Shown here: piece by piece, positions 1-8,296 of the stretch
Numbering within the stretch: the first letter of the stretch is position 1
How the letters are laid out: each line of letters starts with the position of its first letter
NCBI GenBank assembly: GCA_964636985.1
Contig: CAZWSX010000005.1
Location: 124,001-188,000, forward strand
Direction of reading: 5' to 3'
Length of the DNA stretch: 64,000 nucleotides
Source of the DNA: CAZWSX01 sp964636985
GTDB lineage: Bacteria > Planctomycetota > Planctomycetia > Pirellulales > Pirellulaceae
Made by a program: the position numbers and the translations under genes
Notes under the pieces: generated by a model
The model's input: only the letters and a program-made list of their open reading frames with translations
The model's database searches: none
What the model was told of the DNA's origin: nothing

Positions 1-2
1 TC

Positions 3-1490
3 ATGGCCAAGCAGATTCACATCGCCCTTGGCGTGATGAACGTCAGTGGTGAACCGCTCCACCTGCTGGCGGCGATCCCCTCGTCGATTGTGAACATGAA
101 TCCGGAGATCGCGCTAATCGGAATGCTCAGCCTGTTCATCCTGTTTTGGTGGCCGTTGATCAAAATCAAATGGCTCAAGATGATTCCGGGGCAACTCGTC
201 GTGATTCTAGTCTCCATTCCGCTGGGCATGTGGTTCGATCTCACCCACGAGCACTCCTACTCGCTGATGGGACACGATTTCCCACTGAGCGAGCGATTTC
301 TCGTGGACGTGCCGGCCAATTTGCTGAAGGCGATCACCTATCCCGATTTCAATGCGTTGCTGCATCCCGCTGCGTGGAAGTGGATTGTGTTGTTCGCGCT
401 AGTGGGAAGCCTCGAGAGTTTGCTCAGCGCCAAAGCGATCGACTTGATCGACCCCTGGAAGCGGAAGACCAATTTCAACAGCGACATCCTGGGCGTGGGC
501 GTCGCGAACACCATCGTGGCGGCGATCGGCGGGTTGCCCATGATTTCCGAAATCGTTCGCAGCAAAGCGAACATCGACAATGGGGCGCGAACCCGATTCG
601 CCAATTTCTGGCACGGCATCTGTTTATTGGCCTTCATCTCCTTGCTTCCCGGCCTGATCCACCGGATACCGCTGGCTGCACTTGCAGCGATCCTTGTGTA
701 CACGGGCTTTCGCCTGGCCCATCCCCGCGAATTCCTGCACGTTTACCACATCGGCAAGGAACAATTGCTGATTTTCGTCTGCACGCTGTTGGGCGTGCTG
801 GCGATCGACCTTCTGTGGGGCCTGGCAATCGGCGTCGCCGTCAAGTTCGCGCTGCACATCATCAACGGCGTTCCCCTGACGTCGCTCTTTAAGCCGTTCC
901 TCGACGTCGAAGAGCTTGGCGAAAAGACCTACCTGATTCACGCGAAGGGATCGGCGATCTTCAGCAACTGGATCCCGTTTAAGCGGCAGATCGAAGAGAT
1001 TGGTTTGGTTCAAATGAACAATCTGGTGATCGACCTGTCCGACACCAAGCTGGTCGACAGCAGCGTCATGGAAAAACTGCACGAAATGCAGCGCGATTTT
1101 GAGCAGCAAGGACTCACGCTAACGATCACAGGCCTCGACACGCACAGCGCCGGCTCGCACCACAAATACGCGACGCGAAAGCTGCAGCCGCTGCGCCGGC
1201 TCACCATTGTGGCCGAGGAAAATCTCAGAGAGAGCTTGCTAAGCGATTTTGTTCGGTTGGGAGCCAGCGGCTACACGATCCTGCCGTGCATGGGAGCGGG
1301 ACGCCGAATTCTCTCCAACGGCGGCGCAGCGATCGCGGAACTGGTCCGCATCGAAGTCGTGGTTACCAACGAAGTCTGCGACAAGCTGCTCGACCACCTG
1401 CGCCGTGAAGCCGGCCGCAACGTTCACTTTACGGCATGCGTCGAAACGGTGGATGTCATTCGACCTGAGAAGTTCCAACCCCTTACTTGA
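3..1490 (+). CDS. SulP-family anion transporter with STAS and C-terminal P-II-like domain (5' partial)
   Basis: This is the C-terminal part of a SulP transporter, a family that moves sulfate, bicarbonate or related anions across the inner membrane. The visible part starts in the middle of the membrane domain. Hydrophobic helices fill about residues 35-280, a STAS domain follows at about 300-400 (LVIDLSDTKLVDSS, the usual beta-strand and loop), and residues 405-490 read like a P-II-type regulatory fold. Full SulP proteins have roughly 100 more residues at the N-terminus, so the real start lies left of the window and the ATG at position 3 is probably internal. A P-II-like tail on a SulP protein suggests control of the anion channel by a small ligand, but the ligand and substrate cannot be read from sequence. 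Its stop codon lies next to the stop of the convergent methyltransferase remnant. Confidence 0.85.
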   Translation: MAKQIHIALGVMNVSGEPLHLLAAIPSSIVNMNPEIALIGMLSLFILFWWPLIKIKWLKMIPGQLVVILVSIPLGMWFDLTHEHSYSLMGHDFPLSERFLVDVPANLLKAITYPDFNALLHPAAWKWIVLFALVGSLESLLSAKAIDLIDPWKRKTNFNSDILGVGVANTIVAAIGGLPMISEIVRSKANIDNGARTRFANFWHGICLLAFISLLPGLIHRIPLAALAAILVYTGFRLAHPREFLHVYHIGKEQLLIFVCTLLGVLAIDLLWGLAIGVAVKFALHIINGVPLTSLFKPFLDVEELGEKTYLIHAKGSAIFSNWIPFKRQIEEIGLVQMNNLVIDLSDTKLVDSSVMEKLHEMQRDFEQQGLTLTITGLDTHSAGSHHKYATRKLQPLRRLTIVAEENLRESLLSDFVRLGASGYTILPCMGAGRRILSNGGAAIAELVRIEVVVTNEVCDKLLDHLRREAGRNVHFTACVETVDVIRPEKFQPLT

Positions 1491-1854
1491 CGGCCTCGAT
1501 CCGCGTGTCGCGCAGCCCCACGTCGCCGACTTGAAAGCAGCAACTCGTGCCGTGAAAAGTGATCTCGGCCTTGGTAAAGCCTGCTTCCTTGAACGCATCA
1601 AGCAAAGCCTCGTGGGCGGGCACGAAGCTCACGGGCGCGGCGGGGCCCGGCAACTTGATCGGCGCATCGCCGAGATCGCTCTCGCTCGTCAGATTGCGGA
1701 TTTGTACCTTCCCGCCCGGCTTGAGGATGCGGAACAACTCCGCGATCCGCCGCTGGAAATCTTCCCTGGCTGAGCTGAGTTCGAACCTGGCGTAGTCGAT
1801 CGCAACATTTCCCCGGCTCTCGCCGAGATCGTCGCGCGGCAGGCATAGAGAAAA
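1483..1854 (-). pseudogene. SAM-dependent methyltransferase, C-terminal remnant
   Basis: Read on the minus strand, this open frame contains a class I methyltransferase C-terminal half: the ELFRILKPGGKVQIRNL stretch is the typical post-motif segment of UbiE/type 11 methyltransferases, followed by a C-terminal beta hairpin ending in RDTRIEAVK. The frame opens directly after a TGA near 1855 and has no ATG. The N-terminal SAM-binding glycine motif is absent. A TTG at 1737 could start only an 84-residue piece. It is therefore most likely a 5'-truncated relic. The adjacent ArsR-type regulator and the Cys-Cys pair near the end would fit an arsenite- or metal-related methyltransferase, but that is a guess. 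Confidence 0.55.
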
Positions 1855-1955
1855 TCAGGGAAAAACCCTAGACTTATGCATCAGCTGACAATGTAACACT
1901 CTACAGAGCGTTAGATGGTCGACCAATCCATTCGAGCGGGCAGCGGGCGAGACCG

Positions 1956-2288
1956 ATGAAGAAGGAACAAGAATTCGAGGCCTGCGCCGACCGTCTGAAG
2001 GCACTCGCGGATGCGGATCGGCTGCGCATTATTACGCAGCTTTTTGCGGGGTCTAGGACGGTAACCGAGTTGGCCGAGTCGCTAGGCGAAACGGTTGTCA
2101 ACGTCTCGCACCATTTAGCGGTCTTACGCCGGGCCAAGGTCCTGCTAGCTACCAAACGCGGGCGATTTGTGGAGTACTCCATTCACCCGGAGGTTGGCGT
2201 TTCTTTGCCGACCGCGGGCGAGTGCTCGATCGACCTGGGATGTTGCTGCTTGCGATTGGAAAATGACGGCGAGTCCTCTGCTCACTGA
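1956..2288 (+). CDS. ArsR-family winged-helix transcriptional regulator
   Basis: This 110-residue protein has the compact ArsR/SmtB fold: a helix with the typical LKALADADRLRII sequence, then a helix-turn-helix with a recognition helix around VNVSHHLAVLRRAKVL (about residues 48-65) and a beta wing (TKRGRFVEYSI). The C-terminal tail contains GECSIDLGCCC, a cysteine cluster that could bind a soft metal or metalloid, although the classical ELCVCDL motif in helix 3 is not present. It lies next to a decayed methyltransferase on the opposite strand and upstream of a sigma-54 activator, so its original target may have been lost. Regulation by repression and ligand release is the family norm and is inferred here. 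Confidence 0.85.
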   Translation: MKKEQEFEACADRLKALADADRLRIITQLFAGSRTVTELAESLGETVVNVSHHLAVLRRAKVLLATKRGRFVEYSIHPEVGVSLPTAGECSIDLGCCCLRLENDGESSAH

Positions 2289-2435
2289 TGGACGAATTCC
2301 ACGGCCGTGAGCCCTTGCCCGTGATATCTGCGGCTTTGGGAACACTCTTTGCGTTGCAGTGAGTTGGCTGATTATCAGCCAAGCGCTCGAAGTAGCAAGA
2401 AGCTCCCGATTCTGGCCGATTTCGAGGTGTCAACG

Positions 2436-4127
2436 ATGAACACCGTTAAATATGATGGACGAATTCCGTTATATAACACGGACTCCCGTCACATTTCATG
2501 GACAATGCTCCGGTTCCACATGGATGCCTTTCGCGAAGTGCTGCTCGAAATCTGGCGGGAAGTATGCCGTCACCTGGAAATTCGCGAGTCCGGGGCGACG
2601 CTCGCGCGGATTCTCTCGAACGACTTTCCACTCACGCGGCTTGTTGTTCGCCGATTCAACACCGAACACAAGTCGCTCGATACGGTCGCCGTGGGCCGGC
2701 CCAAAGGTGGCGATTCCGAAGCTTCTCCCACTGGGCCGCTGGGAACGGCCTGGAACCGGGTACAAGCATGGGCCAAGTCGGGCGAGGTGATTCACTCGGT
2801 CGACGAGCCGCGCTCCGGCATCGCAGGCAGCGTGATTCCCGCCGAACTGCACGGCGACGTTTTGGCCGGGCCACTGGGAGTGGACGAGCGCCCCAGCGGC
2901 GTGCTCCTGATTCAGGCGTTGCCGGGCGAGCAGTTCGATCACCGACATCGCAAGATGGTTGAATTGCTACTCGAACCGATTTCGGTGGCTCTGGAGAACG
3001 ATCATCGCCTTCACGAGTTGGCGACGCTTCGCGAAGCGGCAGAGGCGGATCGCCAATCGCTTTTGACGCGATTGGGACGCCAGGACATCAATGAAGCAGT
3101 CGTCGGCGCCGAGACCGGCCTGCGGCACGTGATGGAACGCGCTACTCTCGTGGCGCGTAACGACGTACCGGTGCTGATTCTGGGCGAAACGGGAACCGGC
3201 AAGGAAGTTGTTTCGCGAGCAATTCATACGCGTTCGAAACGAGCTGATGGGCCGTTTATTCGCGTCAATTGCGGTGCCATTCCATCGGAATTGATCGATA
3301 GCCAACTCTTCGGCCACGAAAAGGGAAGCTTCACGGGCGCCTCGTCGCAACATCAAGGATGGTTTGAACGAGCCAATGGCGGGACGCTGTTTCTCGACGA
3401 GATCGGCGAACTGCCGTTGCCAGCTCAGGTGCGACTATTGCGCGTTTTGCAAGATCACCAGGTCGAACGCATTGGCGGCCGCGATCCGATTCACGTCGAC
3501 GTGCGAATCATTGCGGCGACTCATCGCGATCTGGCCACGATGGTGAAGGCCAAGACGTTCCGCGAGGACCTGTGGTATCGGATCAACGTGTTTCCCATTC
3601 TGCTGCCGCGGTTGCGCGAGCGGGTGGAAGATATTCCGGCGCTGGTTATTCACTTTGCTCAGCGCGCCGCGCATCGCTTGGGGCTGTCGCCGGTCGAGCC
3701 GACCTCGGCCGATTTGCGGCAGCTGATGAACTACTCTTGGCCGGGGAATATTCGCGAGCTGGGTGCCGTTATTGATCGGGCGGCGATTCTAGGTCACGGC
3801 AAGACGTTGGAAGTCGCAACGGCGCTCGGGTTGAGTCAGCCTCTGCCGGCGGTTCCTGCAGTTCCCAACAACGAGCCTGTTTTTTATGAAGTGATCCCCG
3901 AATCGACGCATCCCCTTGTGCAGGAGCGTCGTGTCGAACCGCCTAGCGGTGAACTGACGACGCTCGACGAGGCACAGAAGCAGCACATCGAGCGGGCGCT
4001 ATCCGTGACCCGCGGCCAGATTGAAGGGGACAATGGCGCGGCGGTAATTCTGGGCATCAACCCGCATACGCTCCGCGCTCGAATGCGGAAGCTCGAGATC
4101 GACTGGGGCCGGTTTCGCGGCCGCTAG
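2436..4127 (+). CDS. sigma-54-dependent transcriptional activator with GAF-type sensor domain
   Basis: The protein is an enhancer-binding activator of RNA polymerase-sigma54. With the ATG at 2436 it has 563 residues: a GAF-like N-terminal sensor (about 20-190), a short helical linker, the AAA+ domain with Walker A GETGTGKE, the sigma-54-contacting loop GSFTGA, Walker B LFLDEIG and the arginine-finger region, then a C-terminal Fis-type helix-turn-helix (INPHTLRARMRKL). I chose 2436 because a GAGGTG ribosome-binding sequence sits 6 bases upstream. A TTG at 2349 would only add 29 residues without similarity. No receiver domain is present, so control is probably by ligand or partner binding to the GAF domain. 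The two sigma-54 promoter-like sequences in the window (upstream of glnK and amtB) are possible but unproven targets. Confidence 0.92.
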   Translation: MNTVKYDGRIPLYNTDSRHISWTMLRFHMDAFREVLLEIWREVCRHLEIRESGATLARILSNDFPLTRLVVRRFNTEHKSLDTVAVGRPKGGDSEASPTGPLGTAWNRVQAWAKSGEVIHSVDEPRSGIAGSVIPAELHGDVLAGPLGVDERPSGVLLIQALPGEQFDHRHRKMVELLLEPISVALENDHRLHELATLREAAEADRQSLLTRLGRQDINEAVVGAETGLRHVMERATLVARNDVPVLILGETGTGKEVVSRAIHTRSKRADGPFIRVNCGAIPSELIDSQLFGHEKGSFTGASSQHQGWFERANGGTLFLDEIGELPLPAQVRLLRVLQDHQVERIGGRDPIHVDVRIIAATHRDLATMVKAKTFREDLWYRINVFPILLPRLRERVEDIPALVIHFAQRAAHRLGLSPVEPTSADLRQLMNYSWPGNIRELGAVIDRAAILGHGKTLEVATALGLSQPLPAVPAVPNNEPVFYEVIPESTHPLVQERRVEPPSGELTTLDEAQKQHIERALSVTRGQIEGDNGAAVILGINPHTLRARMRKLEIDWGRFRGR

Positions 4128-4386
4128 TCGACGGAAGATCAAGCTGCGCCGATCTTTACGCGGCGCCGTTCACAGGCAAAATCGACTCCGGCTGGGTGAC
4201 ATCGCCGGAAGGATTGTGGCCCAAAGGCAGCCGACAGATTATCATACTGGACTGCGCGAACGGCCCAAACTGCCGTTTGGGCTTGTGAAATTTGGCGCTG
4301 CGACGGACTGGGCAATCCCACCTTGGCCTGGATGTTTGTCGCTTGGACGCAAGTCGCCTTTCCTTCCCCGAAATAGTTAATTCACG

Positions 4387-5829
4387 ATGCAGCGGTTTTG
4401 CTCTCGATTTGTCGGCCAAGGTACTTTCGCTTCGACGGTTGCGGCGTGCATAGCAATCAGTCTTCTCAGCCGGGCGTTGGTGGCCGAGCCTGTCGATTTC
4501 GCCGCCAAGGTTCAGCCCGTCATCGAAGCCTACTGCGTCGGTTGCCACAACGAAAAACGGCACGACGGTGAACTGCGACTCGATGTCGCCGCTTTGGCCT
4601 TCGAAGGGGGTGGCTCAGGAAAAGCCATCGTGGCAGGCAACCCCGAGGAAAGCGTCCTCTTCCAGCGGATCACGGCGGATAAGAATTCAGATGAGCTGAT
4701 GCCGCCTGCGCGCAACGGCGGGCCATTGAAAGAAGAGGCGATCGCCGACCTTCGCCAGTGGATCAAGGAAGGCGCCAAGTGGCCGGAAGGCCTCACGCTT
4801 AAGCAGCGCGAGCGTCCTAGTTCTTCCGACGACACGAGCGACACGCTCGACGTGGTGAAGCAGATTCATGCCTTGATCGTCAAAAAGGCGGCTGAAGAGA
4901 AAGCCAAACCGGAGGACTACTCGTCGAAGGTCCCGCTCACCGGCGCAAACTATCACATGGTCGCCGTTAAGGGGGGCGAGTTCCTGATGGGAAGTCCTCT
5001 CACGGAACCCAAACGAGGCCAGGATGAAGGACCGCAGGTGAACGTTCAAGTCGATTCATTTTGGATCGGCAAGTTCGAAGTGAGTTGGGACGAGTACGAG
5101 CCTTATATGATCACCCGCGCTGACCGGCGGAAGAATGGCTCACGTACCGATTATGATCCGCAGGTCCACACGCTAGTTGACGCCGTCAGCCAACCCACCA
5201 AACCGTACACCGAGATGAGTTTCGGCATGGGGCAAAAGGGATACCCTGCGATCAGCATGACGTTCCATGCCGCGAACAAGTATTGCCAGTGGCTGAGCGC
5301 TCAAACGGGGCACTTCTATCGCCTGCCCACCGAAGCCGAGTGGGAGTACGCCTGCCGTGCGGGGACGACGACGGCTTACTCGTTCGGCGACGACCCGGCC
5401 AAAATCGCGGAATACGCGTGGTACTACAAAAACGCAAACGAAAAGTATCAGAAGATCGGCCTGAAGAAGCCCAATCCGTGGGGCCTGCACGATATGCATG
5501 GGAACGTGATGGAGTGGACCATCGACCAATACGTGCCCGATTATTTCGCAATTATCAAAGACCATCCGAACAATCCGACCATCAAGGCCGATAAACCTTA
5601 TCCGCACAGCGTGCGGGGTGGCGGATGGGACGACGATCCAGACAAGCTCCGTTCCGCAGCTCGTCGCGGGTCGGACCCCTTATGGAAGCAACAAGACCCC
5701 CAGCTGCCGAAAAGCATCTGGTATCATACCGACGCCCGCTGGCTGGGGTTCCGTATCGTTCGTCCGGAGAAAATCCCTTCGCCGGAAGAGATGTACTTTT
5801 ACTGGAACTGTGGCGAAACCAAAAAATAG
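4387..5829 (+). CDS. secreted cytochrome c-like (PSCyt1) / SUMF1 (formylglycine-generating-enzyme-type) fusion protein
   Basis: The 480-residue product begins with a signal peptide (about residues 1-28), followed by a planctomycete cytochrome C domain whose CVGCH sequence is a c-type heme attachment site (about residue 44). Residues 190-475 are an SUMF1-type domain: GEFLMGS at its start, RLPTEAEWEYACRAG in the middle and VRGGGWDD near the end are hallmark sequences. The pair of domains is typical of exported planctomycete proteins. Most SUMF1 domains in such proteins lack proven formylglycine activity, so the catalytic role is uncertain. It is followed after 36 bases by a Tat-dependent oxidoreductase, and both probably work in the periplasm in degradation of a sugar or sulfated polysaccharide. 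That pathway assignment is inference. Confidence 0.85.
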   Translation: MQRFCSRFVGQGTFASTVAACIAISLLSRALVAEPVDFAAKVQPVIEAYCVGCHNEKRHDGELRLDVAALAFEGGGSGKAIVAGNPEESVLFQRITADKNSDELMPPARNGGPLKEEAIADLRQWIKEGAKWPEGLTLKQRERPSSSDDTSDTLDVVKQIHALIVKKAAEEKAKPEDYSSKVPLTGANYHMVAVKGGEFLMGSPLTEPKRGQDEGPQVNVQVDSFWIGKFEVSWDEYEPYMITRADRRKNGSRTDYDPQVHTLVDAVSQPTKPYTEMSFGMGQKGYPAISMTFHAANKYCQWLSAQTGHFYRLPTEAEWEYACRAGTTTAYSFGDDPAKIAEYAWYYKNANEKYQKIGLKKPNPWGLHDMHGNVMEWTIDQYVPDYFAIIKDHPNNPTIKADKPYPHSVRGGGWDDDPDKLRSAARRGSDPLWKQQDPQLPKSIWYHTDARWLGFRIVRPEKIPSPEEMYFYWNCGETKK

Positions 5830-5865
5830 CCTGCCGACCTTCACTCCCTCCAAGGTACGTTCAAC

Positions 5866-7269
5866 ATGAATCCATCCACAGACAATCAACCTAATCGCCG
5901 CGACTTCCTAAAGAGCGCGGGTGCGGCCGGCGCAGTCGCCGCCGTAAGCAGCATGGTCGTCCCGTACGTCCACGGCGTTCAAAACGACGACACCATTCAA
6001 GTCGCCCTCGTTGGCTGCGGTGGACGCGGCACCGGTGCCGCCGCCGACGCTCTGAACGTGTCGGGCTCGAAGATGAAGCTCGTGGCGATGGCCGACGTCT
6101 TCGAAAACAAATCGTACGACAGCTTCAAGGCGCTCAAAAGCAACTTCGCGAACTCGCCTGAAAAGGTCGCCGTCACGCCCGAGACTCGCTTCAACGGGTT
6201 CGAAGCCTACAAGCAAGCGATGGACGCGCTGAAGCCCGGCGACATCTGCATCCTCGCAACGCCGCTCGCTTTCCGCTGGGTGCACTATCAATACGCGATC
6301 GATCGCGGGCTGAACGTTTTCATGGAAAAGCCGGTCATCGCCGACGGCCCGAGCGCCAAGCGGATGCTCGAACTGGCCAAGAAGGCGGATGCGAAGGGCC
6401 TCAAGTCGGCCGTCGGATTGATGGTCCGTCACTGCCGTGGCCGTCAAGAATTGCACAAGCGGATTCAAGATGGTGAGATCGGCGACATCATCGCCATGCG
6501 TGCGTACCGCATGCACGGCCCTGTGGCCACGTGCTTCTCGACGAAGAAGCCGGCCGGCAAGCAGGAAGTGATGTACCAAATCGAACGCTTCCACAGCTTC
6601 ATCTGGGCCAGCGGTGGCTTGTTCAGCGACTTCTACATTCACCAGATCGACGAAACGTCGTGGATGAAGAACGCTTTCCCCGTGAAGGCGCAAGCTCTGG
6701 GTGGTCGCCACTTCCGCAAGAACGAAGCGGGCGAAGACTACATCGACCAGAACTTTGATGCCTATGCTGTCGAGTACACGTACGCCGACGGCTCGAAGCT
6801 CTTCTTCGACGGTCGCACCATGACCGGCTGCATGAACAACATGTCGAGTGTTGTGCACGGCAGCAAGGGATCGGCGATCGTGAGCGACTCGGGTCACACG
6901 CCAGGCAAGGTCCGAACCTTCAAGGGTCAGAACCAGGATCGCAACGAGATTGTTTGGGCCTATCCCCAACCCGAGAAAAATCCCTACCAACTGGAATGGG
7001 ACGATCTCGTCGACGCGATCAAGAACAACAAGCCCTACAACGAAGTCCCGCGGGGCGTCGATGCCAGCATCGCCACCAGCATGGGACGCATGGCGGCTCA
7101 CACGGGTCGGGAAATCACGTTCGAAGAAATGATGAACTGCCCGCACGAGTTCGCGCCGAACGTGGACAAGCTGACCAACGACGGTCCGGCCCCAATCATG
7201 CCCGATGCGAATGGCCATTACGCCGTTCCGCAGCCAGGCGTGACCACCGAGACGGAGTGGAAGGTCTAG
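5866..7269 (+). CDS. Gfo/Idh/MocA-family oxidoreductase with Tat signal
   Basis: This 467-residue protein starts with a twin-arginine signal (RRDFLKSAGAAGAVAA, about residues 9-24), so it should be exported folded with its cofactor. The Rossmann nucleotide-binding site is VALVGCGGRGTG (about residues 46-57), and the conserved FMEKP motif of the family lies near residue 155. Length and layout match planctomycete exported NAD(P)-dependent sugar dehydrogenases of the Gfo/Idh/MocA superfamily. It lies 36 bases downstream of the cytochrome/SUMF1 gene in the same direction, suggesting a two-gene operon, and is followed by a strong hairpin at 7305-7333. The substrate is unknown. Confidence 0.92.
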   Translation: MNPSTDNQPNRRDFLKSAGAAGAVAAVSSMVVPYVHGVQNDDTIQVALVGCGGRGTGAAADALNVSGSKMKLVAMADVFENKSYDSFKALKSNFANSPEKVAVTPETRFNGFEAYKQAMDALKPGDICILATPLAFRWVHYQYAIDRGLNVFMEKPVIADGPSAKRMLELAKKADAKGLKSAVGLMVRHCRGRQELHKRIQDGEIGDIIAMRAYRMHGPVATCFSTKKPAGKQEVMYQIERFHSFIWASGGLFSDFYIHQIDETSWMKNAFPVKAQALGGRHFRKNEAGEDYIDQNFDAYAVEYTYADGSKLFFDGRTMTGCMNNMSSVVHGSKGSAIVSDSGHTPGKVRTFKGQNQDRNEIVWAYPQPEKNPYQLEWDDLVDAIKNNKPYNEVPRGVDASIATSMGRMAAHTGREITFEEMMNCPHEFAPNVDKLTNDGPAPIMPDANGHYAVPQPGVTTETEWKV

Positions 7270-7304
7270 TAGCACCTAGCCGTTTCGAGTTTTGGTGATT
7301 TCAA

Positions 7305-7333
7305 CGAGCGATGGGCCGCTGGTCCATCGCTCG
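7305..7333 (+). terminator. perfect 10-bp hairpin after the Gfo/Idh gene
   Basis: CGAGCGATGG and CCATCGCTCG pair perfectly around a 9-base loop, 36 bases after the oxidoreductase stop codon. There is no strong T tract, so it may be a weak terminator, an mRNA-stabilising stem, or an operator for the ECF sigma gene that starts 31 bases downstream. Confidence 0.55.
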
Positions 7334-7363
7334 AAATCGTTAGCGACAGGCGGTTGACGTTTC

Positions 7364-7927
7364 ATGTCAGACGCGGACACAACCAAAATTCTCGAAGCGC
7401 TCAAGAACGGCGATAAGTCGGCCTCGGAAAAGCTATTGCCCCTGGTGTACGACGAACTGCGCCGGCTCGCGGCGCAGAAGATGACACGAGAGTCGCCGCA
7501 GCACACGCTACAGCCGACTGCACTGGTTCACGAAGCCTATTTGCGACTAGTCGGCGACGGCGCCGGCCAGTGGGACAGTCGCGGCCATTTCTACGCTGCC
7601 GCTGCCGAAGCGATGCGGCGCATTCTGATTGAGGCCGCCCGCCGCAAGGAAACGCTGAAGCGCGGCAAAAATCTTCCGCGCGTCGAACTCACGGACGAGC
7701 CTCCGCAGGAAGAGTTCACCTCGCCGGAAACACTTCTCGCGCTGGACGAGGCGCTCAAGCGGTTGCAGCAGGACGATCCCGACTGCTATCAGCTGGTGAT
7801 GCTGCGTTACTTCGGCGGGCTCACAGTTGATGAAGCGGCAGCCGCGATGGGGGTGTCGCCTCGCACGGCGAAACGCCAGTGGGCTTTTGCGCGAGCGTGG
7901 TTGCAACGCGAAATCGATAGCGAATGA
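7364..7927 (+). CDS. planctomycete-type ECF sigma factor
   Basis: The 187-residue protein belongs to the ECF-like sigma-70 subfamily common in planctomycetes (Sig-70_X6 type). The HTLQPTALVHEAYLRL stretch (about residues 46-61) is its hallmark, region 2 follows (RGHFYAAAAEAMRRIL), and the C-terminal region 4 helix-turn-helix reads GLTVDEAAAAMGVSPRTAKR. It should direct RNA polymerase to a small regulon. Genes of this type are usually followed by a large Ser/Thr kinase; here the next 370 bases hold no such gene, so the sigma factor is separated from any kinase partner (the nearest is at 12.8 kb). Confidence 0.92.
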   Translation: MSDADTTKILEALKNGDKSASEKLLPLVYDELRRLAAQKMTRESPQHTLQPTALVHEAYLRLVGDGAGQWDSRGHFYAAAAEAMRRILIEAARRKETLKRGKNLPRVELTDEPPQEEFTSPETLLALDEALKRLQQDDPDCYQLVMLRYFGGLTVDEAAAAMGVSPRTAKRQWAFARAWLQREIDSE

Positions 7928-7951
7928 CAGCAAGACTTCGGGGACAAGAAG

Positions 7952-8142
7952 TCACTTTGACAGCTTGTTTTTGATCTCGCCAATATCGTTGGCTTGATTC
8001 GGGCGAATGCTTCCTGCTGCCGAAGAATCCGGTGTAACCGGCACAATCGCGCCTTGCAGATCGCCCGCCGACTGCTCCTTTGGAGATTGCTGCTCTGGGC
8101 TCCGCGTGGACTCAGTGGAACATTGTCCGCATCTGTTGTCAT
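7952..8142 (-). pseudogene. possible small frameshifted gene
   Basis: An ATG at 8142 overlaps the stop of the small ORF at 8139-8255 (ATGA overlap), which suggests translational coupling. The frame that starts there soon becomes compositionally odd, while a neighbouring frame reads smoothly as ...QSAGDLQGAIVPVTP...NDIGEIKNKLSK and stops at 7952. A single frameshift would join the two. Alternatively both frames are chance. I do not recognise a family. Confidence 0.22.
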
Positions 8143-8255
8143 TTCAAAACCTCAGCCACTTGCTGGGATTTTTCGTGCCGCTTCGCGGGCTTACGACTTG
8201 CTCCAAGTGCCCCTTCAATGACGGTCTTTAGTCGCTTCTTGTAGTAGGGTTTCAA
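8139..8255 (-). CDS. possible small basic protein, 38 residues
   Basis: A TTG at 8255, directly after an in-frame stop, opens a frame coding for a lysine- and arginine-rich 38-residue peptide (KKRLKTVIEGALGASRKPAK in its first half). It ends in an ATGA overlap with the next minus-strand frame. The composition is protein-like and the region is otherwise empty, but there is no clear ribosome-binding site and no family I recognise. Confidence 0.28.
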   Translation of the reverse strand: MKPYYKKRLKTVIEGALGASRKPAKRHEKSQQVAEVLK

Positions 8256-8296
8256 TTAGCGGTTGATGGCAGTAGGGCATAAGGGCGGGATCAACT

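Noticed and set aside
5908..7275. 455-residue minus-strand frame
   Set aside because: It lies wholly antisense to the Gfo/Idh/MocA gene and has the histidine/valine-rich composition of a shadow frame.
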